Part shown: positions 8,682 to 16,511 of the stretch, piece after piece
Position numbering within the stretch: the stretch's first letter is position 1
How the letters are laid out: each line of letters starts with the position of its first letter
Source of the DNA: Actinomadura kijaniata NBRC 14229
Lineage (GTDB): Bacteria > Actinomycetota > Actinomycetes > Streptosporangiales > Streptosporangiaceae
DNA: 55,253 nt
Reading direction: 5' to 3'
NCBI RefSeq assembly: GCF_001552175.1
Contig: NZ_BCQR01000017.1
Coordinates: forward strand, 1-55,253
The notes under the pieces: generated by a model
What the model was told of the DNA's origin: nothing
What the model saw: the letters and a program-made list of their open reading frames with translations, nothing else
Databases searched by the model: none
Made by a program: the position numbers and the translations under genes

Positions 8682-9987
8682 GTGAGCCGACCACCGCCCA
8701 GGTCTGGCCCTTCTCGCTGCCGTTGTACTGGAAGCGCAGCCGTTCCCGGTCCGGGGTCAGGGTGATCGTGCCCTGGTCGATACACCGTTCGGCGCCCTGG
8801 GTGATGTGCTCGCGCAACGTCAGCGCCTGGCCCGTCCCGATCAGCCGGACCTCGCCCGAGCAGTTCTGGTCGGGATAGGTGACCTTCCCGGGCCCGTCCC
8901 CGGCGGTCAGGCGCAGGATCACCCGGACGAACTTGCCGTCGCTCTGCTTTCCGGTCCCGCTCCACTCGCCCGTGAACGCGGTCGGGACGGTGAGCGGGCC
9001 GCCGTTCGCGGCGGGCCGGTCGGGCCTCGTGCCGTCCCGCCGGGTGAGGGCCACCGTGGCGGCGGTGGCGGCGCCCGCCGCGACCAGCACGACCGCCGCC
9101 ACCGCGAGGGGCCGCCGCGAACGCCGCCGCCGGACCGGCGCGGCGACGGGCTCGGGGGGAGCCGCCGGGCGCGTGGCCTCGGTGTCGCCCATCAGGGTCC
9201 GCAGCACCTCGGCGGCCGTGGGCCGCCGCGCCGGGTCCTTGTCCAGGCAGCGCGCCGCCAGGGCGCGCAGCGTCCCGGTGAGCGTGCCCAGGTCGGGTTC
9301 CCCGTCGGTGATCCGGAACATCACGACGTGCAGGGCGTCGGACCCGAACGGCGGACGCCCGCAGGAGGCGAACACCAGCGTCGAGGCCCAGGCGAACACG
9401 TCGGACGCCGGGCCCGCCGCCTCGCCCCGCACCTGCTCGGGGGCCATGTAGGCGGGGGTGCCGACCGTCCCGGAGGAGGTGAGCGTGGCGCTGTCCAGGG
9501 CGCGGGCGATGCCGAAGTCGATGACGCGCGGCCCGTCGGGTCCCATCAGGACGTTGTGCGGCTTGAAGTCGCGGTGCACGATCCCGGCCTGGTGGATGGT
9601 GGTCAGCGCGGTCGCGGTGCCCACGGCCAGGCGTTCCAGCGCGCCGTCGCGCAGCGGTCCCCGCTCCCGCACCACCCGGCTCAGCGACGGGCCCGGCACG
9701 TACTCGCTGACGATGAACGGGCGGTCGCCCTCCACCTCGGCGTCCAGCACCGCCGCCGTGCAGAACCGCGCGACCCGCTTGGCGGTCTCCAGTTCCCGCA
9801 GGAACCGGCCGCGCACCACGGGGTCGTGCCCGAGCCCGGCGCGCAGCAGCTTCACCGCCACCGGCGCGCCCTCGGGGGACTCGCCCAGATACACGGTGCC
9901 CTGCCCGCCCTCGCCGAGCCGTCCGGTCAGCCGGTAGGCGCCCAGCCGCTCGGGATCCCCGGCGCGCAGCGCGTCGACCAGTGCCAT
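8665..9987 (-). CDS. Membrane Ser/Thr protein kinase with small extracytoplasmic domain
   Basis: A 440-residue PknB-type (Hanks) kinase. The glycine loop is GRLGEGGQGTVYLG (22-35), the ATP lysine is K46 in VAVK, the catalytic aspartate is D140 in HRDFKPHN, DFG is at 157-159, and MAPEQV ends the activation segment with TSSGTVGTPAYM. HRDF-K replaces the usual HRDLK. An Arg-rich juxtamembrane stretch precedes one membrane helix (about 300-325). The outside part, about 110 residues, reads as a compact beta-rich domain with two cysteines (QNCSG and ERCIDQG) and ends in WAVVGSLS; it is not a PASTA domain. The ATG at 9985-9987 is used. It probably senses an external signal. It is divergent from the DUF4870 gene, a possible partner. 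Confidence 0.9.
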   Translation of the reverse strand: MALVDALRAGDPERLGAYRLTGRLGEGGQGTVYLGESPEGAPVAVKLLRAGLGHDPVVRGRFLRELETAKRVARFCTAAVLDAEVEGDRPFIVSEYVPGPSLSRVVRERGPLRDGALERLAVGTATALTTIHQAGIVHRDFKPHNVLMGPDGPRVIDFGIARALDSATLTSSGTVGTPAYMAPEQVRGEAAGPASDVFAWASTLVFASCGRPPFGSDALHVVMFRITDGEPDLGTLTGTLRALAARCLDKDPARRPTAAEVLRTLMGDTEATRPAAPPEPVAAPVRRRRSRRPLAVAAVVLVAAGAATAATVALTRRDGTRPDRPAANGGPLTVPTAFTGEWSGTGKQSDGKFVRVILRLTAGDGPGKVTYPDQNCSGEVRLIGTGQALTLREHITQGAERCIDQGTITLTPDRERLRFQYNGSEKGQTWAVVGSLSRTR

Positions 9988-10053
9988 GGGCTTCTCCCGA
10001 CTGACGAGGACCGGACCTGCAATATCCCGATCATGGTAGGGACATCCGGAATC

Positions 10054-10067
10054 TTGCGGTATCGCAA
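10054..10067. promoter_or_regulatory. Short inverted repeat between divergent kinase and DUF4870 genes
   Basis: TTGCG-GTAT-CGCAA is a perfect 5-4-5 inverted repeat in the 177-base divergent promoter region. It could be an operator for either gene. No known factor is recognised, and such short repeats also arise by chance in GC-rich DNA. Confidence 0.3.
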
Positions 10068-10164
10068 CGTCGAACACCAGTCGCCGCCACGGCGGGTCGC
10101 GCGCGGTGTCCGCCCCTTCCAGTAGATTCCTGCGTGTTCTCCCACCGGAGCGATAGGAACCCCT

Positions 10165-10749
10165 GTGACCGACACACCTCCCCCGCCGCCCGGTCCCGCC
10201 GACCAGCCGCCGCCCCACCACTCGCCCTACGGGCAGGCGCCCGGCACGCCGCCGCCTCCCGGACACGAACCGCCGCCCGGGAACGGGCCCCCTCCCGGAT
10301 ACGGGCCGCCGCCCGGCGGGGCCTACGACCCGAGGTGGGGCTACGGTCCGCCCGGTGTGCCGAACGGGCCGTACGGCCCCCAGGGACCGGTCAACCCCAA
10401 CGACCTCACCTGGGCGATGTTCGCCTACCTCGGCGCGATCCTCGCGGGCTTCATCCCCGCGCTGGTCATCTACTTCGTCAAACGGCACGAGTCGTCGTTC
10501 ATCCGCTTCCACGCGGCCCAGATGGTGAACTACCAGCTCACCATGCTGATCCAGTTGCTGGCGTCGCTCGCGGTGGCGCTGGTGCCGTTCGCGATCACCG
10601 AGCACCCGGCGTGGTTCGTCCTCATCGCGCCCGCCTACCTGAACGCGGTCATCGGGCAGTGGGTGTTCATCGTGCTCGGCGCGCTGAGGTCGGGGAAGGG
10701 GCAGTTCTACCGCTTCCCCACGTTCTTCTGCTTCCGGATGGTCCGCTAG
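10165..10749 (+). CDS. Proline-rich DUF4870 membrane protein
   Basis: A 194-residue protein. Residues 1 to about 75 are a cytoplasmic Pro/Gly-rich tail with repeated PPPG units. The DUF4870 domain follows, with three hydrophobic segments: MFAYLGAILAGFIPALVIYF, a second around LTMLIQLLASLAVALVPF, and a third near the C-terminus. It also has the family's KRHESSFIRFHAAQ motif between helices 1 and 2. The GTG at 10165 is preceded by CGGAGCGATAGG. Function is unknown; proline-rich tails on small actinobacterial membrane proteins are often phosphorylated or bind partners, and the divergent kinase next door makes a substrate relationship conceivable but unproven. The 3' end is 3 bases from the convergent LLM oxidoreductase gene. 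Confidence 0.85.
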   Translation: MTDTPPPPPGPADQPPPHHSPYGQAPGTPPPPGHEPPPGNGPPPGYGPPPGGAYDPRWGYGPPGVPNGPYGPQGPVNPNDLTWAMFAYLGAILAGFIPALVIYFVKRHESSFIRFHAAQMVNYQLTMLIQLLASLAVALVPFAITEHPAWFVLIAPAYLNAVIGQWVFIVLGALRSGKGQFYRFPTFFCFRMVR

Positions 10750-10752
10750 CGG

Positions 10753-11577
10753 TCACAGGTAGGCGCCCGCGTAGTCGTCGAGGACGGGCAGCACCGCCTC
10801 CCGGTCCCCGGCGGGCACGCGCAGCACCACCTCCGTGACGCCGAGCCCGGCGTAGTGGTCCAGCTTGCCGGGGGTCGGCAGCGTCCCGAACGGGACCACC
10901 TCCACCCCCTCCCGGCCCGCCGCCGCGCACGCCTCGCGCAGCGCGGGCAGCGCCTCGCGGAGGCCCGCGCCGCCGATCGGCATCCACCCGTCCCCGTACT
11001 CGGCGATGTGGGAGAACAGCGTCGGCCCGGCCGCGCCGCCGAGCAGGACCGGCACGCGCCCGGCCGGCTTGGGCCACGACCAGCACGCCTCGAACGCCAC
11101 GAACTCCCCCTCGAACGACGCCTCCTCGCGCTCCCACAGCTCGCGCATGGCCAGCACGTGCTCGCGGGTCATCGCGCGCCGCCGCTTCCAGGGGACGCCG
11201 TGGTCGGCGGCCTCCTCGGCGTTCCAGCCGTAGCCGACCCCCAGCGTGAACCGCCCGCCGGAGACCCGGTCGAGGGTGGCGACGGCCTTGGCGGTGACGA
11301 TCGGGTCGCGCTGGGCGGGCAGGCACACGCCGGTCCCCAGGCGGATCGTGCCGGTGAGCGCGGCGGCGGCCGCGAGCGCGACGAACGGGTCGGGCGTGCG
11401 CCCGTACTCCTCCGGCAGCACCTCGACACCCGTCGGCGGGGGCGTCCGCCGGGAGACCGGGATGTGGGTGTGCTCGGGGATGTAGAGCGAGGCGAACCCC
11501 CGGTCCTCGGCCTCTCTGGCCAGGTCGTGCACCGGCATCGTCCGGTCGGTGGTGAACATCGTGATCCCGAGCCGCAT
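10753..11577 (-). CDS. LLM-class F420-dependent oxidoreductase
   Basis: A 274-residue luciferase-like (TIM-barrel) flavin/deazaflavin enzyme. Diagnostic segments are MRLGITMFTTDRTMP at the start, SLYIPEHTHIP, IRLGTGVCLPAQRDP, the DRVSGGRFTLGVGYGWNAEE phosphate/cofactor loop, and the VPVLLGGAAGPTLFSHIAEYGDGWMPI block. This set is typical of the Rv2161c/MSMEG-type family assumed to use coenzyme F420; the chemistry is usually hydride transfer to or from an unidentified small molecule. It is transcribed away from the alpha/beta hydrolase and two more LLM enzymes. The divergent spacer contains a copy of the recurring operator 42-59 bases before its ATG, so it should be co-regulated with them. Confidence 0.88.
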   Translation of the reverse strand: MRLGITMFTTDRTMPVHDLAREAEDRGFASLYIPEHTHIPVSRRTPPPTGVEVLPEEYGRTPDPFVALAAAAALTGTIRLGTGVCLPAQRDPIVTAKAVATLDRVSGGRFTLGVGYGWNAEEAADHGVPWKRRRAMTREHVLAMRELWEREEASFEGEFVAFEACWSWPKPAGRVPVLLGGAAGPTLFSHIAEYGDGWMPIGGAGLREALPALREACAAAGREGVEVVPFGTLPTPGKLDHYAGLGVTEVVLRVPAGDREAVLPVLDDYAGAYL

Positions 11578-11618
11578 CCGGCCGCCCCTTCCTCCGCGAA
11601 CTCCCGCCCCGCGAGACT

Positions 11619-11636
11619 ACCAAGCGATTGCTCGGT
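11619..11636. promoter_or_regulatory. Putative operator, near-perfect copy of the 18-bp palindrome
   Basis: ACCAAGCGATTGCTCGGT matches the perfect site at 7508-7525 at 16 of 18 positions. It sits in the 122-base divergent spacer, 42-59 bases before the LLM gene on the minus strand and 64-81 bases before the hydrolase on the plus strand, so one bound dimer could control both directions. Confidence 0.65.
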
Positions 11637-11699
11637 AAGCGCGCATTGATGTAGCGTGCGCTTGTTCAGCAAGTCCGGCGGCCGGAGGGAGGCCACCCC

Positions 11700-12530
11700 A
11701 TGGCGTTCGCCGACCTGGGTGAGGTGCGCCTGTTCCACACCGACGACGCGCCGCGGGAGGGCGCCACGCGCACGCCGCTGCTGCTGGTCCACGGGTTCGG
11801 GGCCGACTCGCACGACTGGGCGTTCCACATCCCGGACCTGGTCGCGCGCGGCCACCGCGTCATCGCCCCCGACCTGCGCGGGCACGGCCACTCGTCGGCC
11901 CCCGAGCGCGGCTACCGGCCCCGCGACATGGCCGACGACCTGGTGGCGCTGCTGGACCACCTGGGCGTGGAGCGGGTGGTCGCGTTCGGCCACTCGATGG
12001 GCGCGCTGGTGGTCAGCGCGCTGGCCGTCGAGCACCCCGGCCGCGTGGCGGCCCTGGTCTGCGTGGATCCCGGCTACGGGCAGCCGCCGGAGGTCGCCGC
12101 CCTGTTCCCGCGGATGGTCGAGGGGCTGCGGAGCGGCGACCCCTACCCGGTCGCGCTCGCCAACGACCGCTGGTGCTACACCCCGGCCTCCCCCGGCTGG
12201 CTGCGCGAGTGGCACCGCCGCAAGATCCTGGCCACGTCCCCGCGGGCGCTCGCGCAGGCGTTCGCGGGCATGTACGAGGGCGACGACCAGTTCGGCGCGC
12301 GCCCCGCCTCCGACGCCTACCTGGCCCGCCGCGACTGCCCCGTGCTGTCGTGCTGGTCGGCCGTCCAGGCGGCCTCCGCCGCATGGGAGAACGGCCTGTT
12401 CAAGCACCCCGCCTCCCGCGCCGAAGCGTGGCCGGGCGGCGGGCACCGGCTGCACGCCGAGCGGCCGGCCGAGTTCCTGCTCGTCGTCACCCAGTGGCTC
12501 GACGAAGTCGACAAGGAGATCTCCGCGTGA
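11700..12530 (+). CDS. Alpha/beta hydrolase
   Basis: A 276-residue cytoplasmic alpha/beta hydrolase with no signal peptide. The oxyanion motif LLLVHGFGADSHDW is at about 27-40, DLRGHGHS at 58-65, the nucleophile Ser99 in the elbow GHSMG (97-101), and a candidate catalytic His in GGGHRLHAERP near the C-terminus. Candidate reactions are ester, lactone or C-C bond hydrolysis. The TGA at 12528-12530 overlaps the GTG of the next LLM gene (GTGA), so translation is coupled and the product should act with that oxidoreductase in one catabolic route. Confidence 0.88.
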   Translation: MAFADLGEVRLFHTDDAPREGATRTPLLLVHGFGADSHDWAFHIPDLVARGHRVIAPDLRGHGHSSAPERGYRPRDMADDLVALLDHLGVERVVAFGHSMGALVVSALAVEHPGRVAALVCVDPGYGQPPEVAALFPRMVEGLRSGDPYPVALANDRWCYTPASPGWLREWHRRKILATSPRALAQAFAGMYEGDDQFGARPASDAYLARRDCPVLSCWSAVQAASAAWENGLFKHPASRAEAWPGGGHRLHAERPAEFLLVVTQWLDEVDKEISA

Positions 12531-13777
12531 AGTTCGCCATCTTCCTCAATCCGCAGATCCCCGGCTCCGGCTGGGCGGCCGAGGAGAACGCCAGGACCCG
12601 ACGGCCCATCGGCCGCGACGTCGAGTCGTACCAGAAGCTGCTGCACGAGGTGCGCGAGATCGCCGTGCACGCCGACCGCATCGGCTTCGACGCCCTGATG
12701 ATGACCGAACACCACTTCCACTCCGAGGGCTTCGAGTTCTCGGTCAACCCGCTGATGTTCCTCACCGACCTGGCCGCCCGCACCGAACGCATCCTGCTGG
12801 CCCCCCTCGGCCTGGTGCTGCCGACCTGGGACCCGATCCGCGCCGCCGAGGACGTGGCACTGCTGGACCACTTCTCCCAGGGGCGGCTGCGCCTCGGCGT
12901 GGCGCGCGGCTACCAGGCGCGCTGGGCCAACGTGCTCGGCCAGCGCTGGCACGCCGCCGCCGCCCGGTCCGACGGCTCCAAGTCCGACGACCGCAACTTC
13001 GACGTCTTCGGCGAGGTGCTGAAGATCATGAAGATGGCGTGGGAGCAGGACACCCTGCGCTACAAGAGCGACGTGCTGGACTACGAGATCCCCGCGCCGT
13101 TCGACGGGATCGAGGGCTGGCCCGCGCAGGAGTGGACGAAGACGTTCGGGGCTCCCGGCGAGATCGACGACGACGGCGTGATCCGGGCGGTCTCGGTGTG
13201 CCCCAAGCCCTACCAGTCGCCGCACCCGGAGCTGTGGCAGCCGTTCACGGTGTCGGACCGCTCGGTGATCCGGGCGGCGCAGGAGGGCATCATGCCCTGG
13301 ATGTTCACCCCCAACCCCGACGACCACGCGGCCAAGGCCAAGCTCTACCAGGAGGAGTGCGCCAAGCAGGGCCGGGACTACAAGCTCGGCGAGCACACCG
13401 GCATCCTGAAGATCGTGGGGATGGCCGACACCAAGGAGGAGGCCATCGCCACCTACGGCCAGGGCATGCAGAAGGACTTCGCGTCGTTCTTCGGGCCGTT
13501 CGGCTACCTGGAGGTGCTGCGCACCAAGGAGGACGACCGGCACAAGCCGATCTCCCCGGAGAAGGGCGACTTCAAGCGCATGTCCGAGGTGGAGATGGCG
13601 CTGATCGGCGGCCCGGACGACGTCAAGCGCGGCATCCAGCGGATGCTGGACCGGATGCCCGACCTGGAGTGGTTCGGCCTGTTCATGCAGGGACAGCAGG
13701 GGGTGCTGCCGCTCGACACGGTCAAGCGCAACCTGGAGCTGTTCGCCACCAAGGTCATCCCCGAGTTCCAGGACTGA
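12527..13777 (+). CDS. LLM-class flavin-dependent monooxygenase, long form
   Basis: A 416-residue luciferase-like protein, longer than the other two LLM proteins here. It starts (GTG) MKFAIFLNPQIPG, has MMTEHHFHSEGF near 62, RILLAPLGLVLPTWDPIR and GRLRLGVARGYQ, as in the alkanal monooxygenase-like branch that uses reduced flavin from a partner reductase. F420 use is also possible. An insertion around residues 140-230 (ERWPAQEWTKTFG region, KPYQSPHPELW) lengthens the middle. It is coupled to the hydrolase by GTGA and followed 4 bases later by a third LLM gene, so it is the central gene of a three-gene operon. The LLM fold is certain; the substrate is not. Confidence 0.87.
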   Translation: MKFAIFLNPQIPGSGWAAEENARTRRPIGRDVESYQKLLHEVREIAVHADRIGFDALMMTEHHFHSEGFEFSVNPLMFLTDLAARTERILLAPLGLVLPTWDPIRAAEDVALLDHFSQGRLRLGVARGYQARWANVLGQRWHAAAARSDGSKSDDRNFDVFGEVLKIMKMAWEQDTLRYKSDVLDYEIPAPFDGIEGWPAQEWTKTFGAPGEIDDDGVIRAVSVCPKPYQSPHPELWQPFTVSDRSVIRAAQEGIMPWMFTPNPDDHAAKAKLYQEECAKQGRDYKLGEHTGILKIVGMADTKEEAIATYGQGMQKDFASFFGPFGYLEVLRTKEDDRHKPISPEKGDFKRMSEVEMALIGGPDDVKRGIQRMLDRMPDLEWFGLFMQGQQGVLPLDTVKRNLELFATKVIPEFQD

Positions 13778-13781
13778 TCCG

Positions 13782-14666
13782 GTGCGATTCTGGCTCGGCG
13801 CCGCGTTCGTGCCCACGGGCGAGTTCGTTCCGCTCGCCCGTGCGGCCGACCGTCTCGGCTACGACACCGTCGCGGTGTCGGACCACATCTTCTACAGCGA
13901 CTACCAGGCGTCCTACCCCTACAGCGACACGGGCGCGCCCCCGTACAAGCCGGACACGCACTGGCCGGACCCGTGGGTGACGATCGGTGCGATGGCGGCG
14001 TCCACCGAGCGGGTCCGCTTCGCCACCAACGTCTACGTCGCCCCGGCCCGCGACCTGTTCACGGTGGCGAAGGCGGTGTCCACGGCGGCGGCGCTGTCGG
14101 GCGACCGGGTGACGTTCGGGGTGGGCGTGGGCTGGTGCGAGGACGAGTTCCGGCAGACCGGCCAGGACTTCCGCACGCGCGGCAGGCGCCTGGACGAGAT
14201 GATCCCGGCCCTGCGCGCGCTGTGGCGGGGCGGGCTGGTGGAGCACCACGGGGAGCACTACGACTTCCCGCCCCTGTCCATCGCCCCGGTGCCCGCCCGG
14301 CCGATCCCGGTCTATATCGGAGGCGACAGCGACGCGGCCCTGCGCCGGGCGGCGCGCGTCGGCGACGGCTGGATCGGCAACCGCGTCTATCCCGAGGACG
14401 AGCTGGAGGCGCTGCTGCGCCGCCTGTCCGGTTTCCTGGCCGAGCACGGCCGGACCCTGGCGGACCTGGACGTCGTCGCCCCCATCGCGGCGATGCCGTC
14501 CGCCGACCTCTACCGGAGGTGGGCGGACCGGGGCGTGACCGCGACGATGGCGGCCCCCTGGTGGCTGGCGACGTCCGCGGAGAAGGAGAGGCACGGCCAC
14601 CGGACCCTGCCGCTGAAGCTGGCCACGATGGAACGCTTCGCCGACGAGGTCATCGCGAAGATGTGA
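13782..14666 (+). CDS. LLM-class F420-dependent oxidoreductase
   Basis: A 294-residue luciferase-like protein. It starts GTG (13782) MRFWLGAAF and has DTVAVSDHIFY, RFATNVYVAPARDLFTVAKA, VTFGVGVGWCEDEF and a late RPIPVYIGGDSDAALRRAAR, matching the TIGR03619-like LLM family predicted to bind F420. It begins 4 bases after the previous stop, so it is the third gene of the hydrolase-LLM-LLM operon. A perfect 30-base inverted repeat 26 bases after the stop ends the unit. Together with the divergent LLM gene this makes three non-identical LLM enzymes within 4 kb, suggesting successive redox steps on one compound class. Confidence 0.88.
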   Translation: MRFWLGAAFVPTGEFVPLARAADRLGYDTVAVSDHIFYSDYQASYPYSDTGAPPYKPDTHWPDPWVTIGAMAASTERVRFATNVYVAPARDLFTVAKAVSTAAALSGDRVTFGVGVGWCEDEFRQTGQDFRTRGRRLDEMIPALRALWRGGLVEHHGEHYDFPPLSIAPVPARPIPVYIGGDSDAALRRAARVGDGWIGNRVYPEDELEALLRRLSGFLAEHGRTLADLDVVAPIAAMPSADLYRRWADRGVTATMAAPWWLATSAEKERHGHRTLPLKLATMERFADEVIAKM

Positions 14667-14692
14667 CCCCCGGCGGAGGACCGGCGCGCGGC

Positions 14693-14722
14693 GCCGCGTC
14701 CGGGCGGCCGCCCGGACGCGGC
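14693..14722 (+). terminator. Terminator hairpin after the LLM operon
   Basis: A perfect 30-base palindrome of 15-base arms (GCCGCGTCCGGGCGG and its complement), followed by GTTTCGG. It lies 26 bases after the LLM stop and 71 bases before the deaminase start, fitting an intrinsic terminator of the T-poor actinobacterial kind. Confidence 0.75.
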
Positions 14723-14793
14723 GTTTCGGCGGTTCCGGGCGCGGAGAGGAACCGGATGCGGCGACCGACGCGGACGAGGACGGGGGCGGGGTC

Positions 14794-15798
14794 GTGGACG
14801 AGTTCATCGCGGGGATGCCCAAGTGCGAGCTGCACCTGCACATCGAGGGCACGCTCGAACCGGAGCTGAAGATGGCGCTGGCCGAGCGCAACGGCGTCGA
14901 GATGCCGTACCGGACCGTGGCGGAGGCCCGCGACGCCTACACCTTCGACAGCCTCTCGTCGTTCCTGGTCGGCTACTACGAGAGCATGCGGGTGCTCCGG
15001 ACCGAACCGGACTTCCACGACCTGGCCCACGCCTACCTGACCAGGGCCGCCGAGCAGAACGTGCGGTACGCCGAGATCTTCTTCGACCCGCAGGCGCACA
15101 CGTCGCGGGGGGTGCCGTTCGACATCGTGATCCGGGGCCTGCGGCGGGCGGTCATGGACGCCGAACGCCTGCTGGGGATCCGCGCCCAGCTCATCATGTG
15201 CTTCCTGCGCGACTTCTCCGCCGAGTACGCCATGGCCACCCTGATGGAGTCGCTGCCGTACCGGGAGTGGATCGTGGGCGTCGGGCTGGACTCCGACGAG
15301 CGCGGCAACCCGCCGGTGAAGTTCGCGGAGGTCTTCGCGCGGGCCCGCCGGGAGGGCTACATGATCACCGCGCACTGCGACGTGGACCAGCCCGACACCC
15401 ACGAGCACATCCGGCAGTGCCTGGAGGTGATCGGGGTGGACCGGATCGACCACGGGACGAACGCGCTGGAGGACGAGGCGCTGACCGCCGAGATCGCGCG
15501 GCGCGGGCTCGGGTTCACCGTGTGCCCGATCTCCAACGGCTTCGTCGCCGGCGACACCAAGGCCGGCGCGGTCCGGCGGATGCTCGACCTCGGCCTGCGG
15601 GTGACCGTCAACTCCGACGACCCGGCCTACTTCCGGGGCTATGTGACCGAGAACGTGCGGGCCGTCCAGCGGGAGCTGGACCTGACCCGCGACGAGGTCG
15701 CGCGGCTCCAGCGCAACGCGTTCGAGATCGCCTGGCTGCCGCGGTCGGTCAAGGACGCCTACCTGGCCGAACTCGACGCGTACACCGCGGGCCACTGA
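14794..15798 (+). CDS. Adenosine/adenine deaminase-family amidohydrolase with altered active-site motif
   Basis: A 334-residue metal-dependent hydrolase. Zinc ligands are visible as ELHLHIEGTLEPEL (His14, His16), His194 in TAHCDVDQ and Asp275 in NSDDPAYF; RIDHGTN (His220) is also present. The order, the LxFFDPQAHTSRG segment and AVGLDS-like GVGLDSDERG make it closest to the adenine deaminase-type branch. The canonical HxGE motif, whose glutamate shuttles protons, reads HCDV here, so the glutamate position is Val197. This variant, followed by DQxxxHEHIRQCL, looks like a coherent subfamily, so it may act on another aminopurine or modified nucleoside. The GTG at 14794 is chosen to keep the MxxFIxxMPKxELHLH N-terminus; the RBS is weak. 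It is monocistronic, convergent with the cyclase gene. Confidence 0.83.
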   Translation: MDEFIAGMPKCELHLHIEGTLEPELKMALAERNGVEMPYRTVAEARDAYTFDSLSSFLVGYYESMRVLRTEPDFHDLAHAYLTRAAEQNVRYAEIFFDPQAHTSRGVPFDIVIRGLRRAVMDAERLLGIRAQLIMCFLRDFSAEYAMATLMESLPYREWIVGVGLDSDERGNPPVKFAEVFARARREGYMITAHCDVDQPDTHEHIRQCLEVIGVDRIDHGTNALEDEALTAEIARRGLGFTVCPISNGFVAGDTKAGAVRRMLDLGLRVTVNSDDPAYFRGYVTENVRAVQRELDLTRDEVARLQRNAFEIAWLPRSVKDAYLAELDAYTAGH

Positions 15799-15821
15799 GC
15801 CGGGGGGCGGGAGCGGGACTC

Positions 15822-16469
15822 TCAGCGCACGCGCGCCACGGCGCGGACGGGGGCGCCGTCGTCCCGGAGCCGCATCGGGAACAGCGAGACCTCGACCTCC
15901 CCGCCGGCGTCCAGCAGGGTCTCCAGGTTCGTGAGGTTCTCGACGATCACGGCGTGGGCGGTGAGCAGGACCCGGTGGGTGTCCAGGGAGAAGTCCGCGT
16001 CCCCCGGCGGCGGGGTGCGGTCGGCGCTCAGCGTGTCCAGGCCGACCGTGCGGACCCCGGCCGCGAGGGCCGCCTCGGCCAGCTCCGGGGACGGGTAGGG
16101 GTGGGCCGGGTACCCGTCGGTCCCCCAGTGCCGGGACCAGCCGGTGGCGATCAGCAGGACCGTCCCCGGCCCCAGTCCGCCGGGCAGCCGCTCGGGCCCG
16201 ATCGGGGCGCGCGGCGCGACGTCGCGGGCGTCCAGCAGCACGGCCCGCCCGAGGAAACGCGTCAGCGGCAGCTCGTCCAGGCGCGGCAGGCCGTCGTCGA
16301 TGTGGAACGGCGCGTCCACGTGCGTCCCCGTCTGCGAGCCCATGTGCACCGCCCGGACGTTCACCCCGTCCGCCGGGGCGCTCAGCGCGGGCGCGATCTC
16401 CACCTCCGGATCCCCCGGGTACACGGGCATGCCCGTCGTGATCGGATGCGTCAGGTCCACCAGGTCCAT
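15822..16469 (-). CDS. Cyclase-family (kynurenine formamidase-like) metal hydrolase
   Basis: A 215-residue protein of the cyclase/arylformamidase family. The signature HMGSQTGTHVDAPFH spans residues 42-56, giving the predicted metal ligands His50, Asp52 and His56. DLTHPITTGMPVYPGDP at the N-terminus, LLIATGWSRHW and GLDTLSADR are all typical. Known members hydrolyse N-formylkynurenine or related amide/ester bonds, or take part in aromatic polyketide cyclisation. No tryptophan-degradation genes are nearby, so the substrate is open. The length is normal for the family. It is convergent with the deaminase gene (23-base gap) and divergent from the HipA-like kinase gene (42-base spacer). Confidence 0.87.
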   Translation of the reverse strand: MDLVDLTHPITTGMPVYPGDPEVEIAPALSAPADGVNVRAVHMGSQTGTHVDAPFHIDDGLPRLDELPLTRFLGRAVLLDARDVAPRAPIGPERLPGGLGPGTVLLIATGWSRHWGTDGYPAHPYPSPELAEAALAAGVRTVGLDTLSADRTPPPGDADFSLDTHRVLLTAHAVIVENLTNLETLLDAGGEVEVSLFPMRLRDDGAPVRAVARVR

Positions 16470-16511
16470 GCCCCCATCATGTCCCGGCGCGAGGTCCGGT
16501 AGCGTGATCGG

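Noticed and set aside
12527..13777. True bacterial luciferase (light production)
   Set aside because: Only the generic luciferase-like fold is present; there is no LuxA/LuxB pair and no lux reductase or aldehyde-synthesis genes.
10753..14666. Secondary-metabolite biosynthetic gene cluster
   Set aside because: LLM enzymes, a hydrolase and a cyclase-family protein occur, but no PKS, NRPS, terpene synthase or RiPP genes are in the window.
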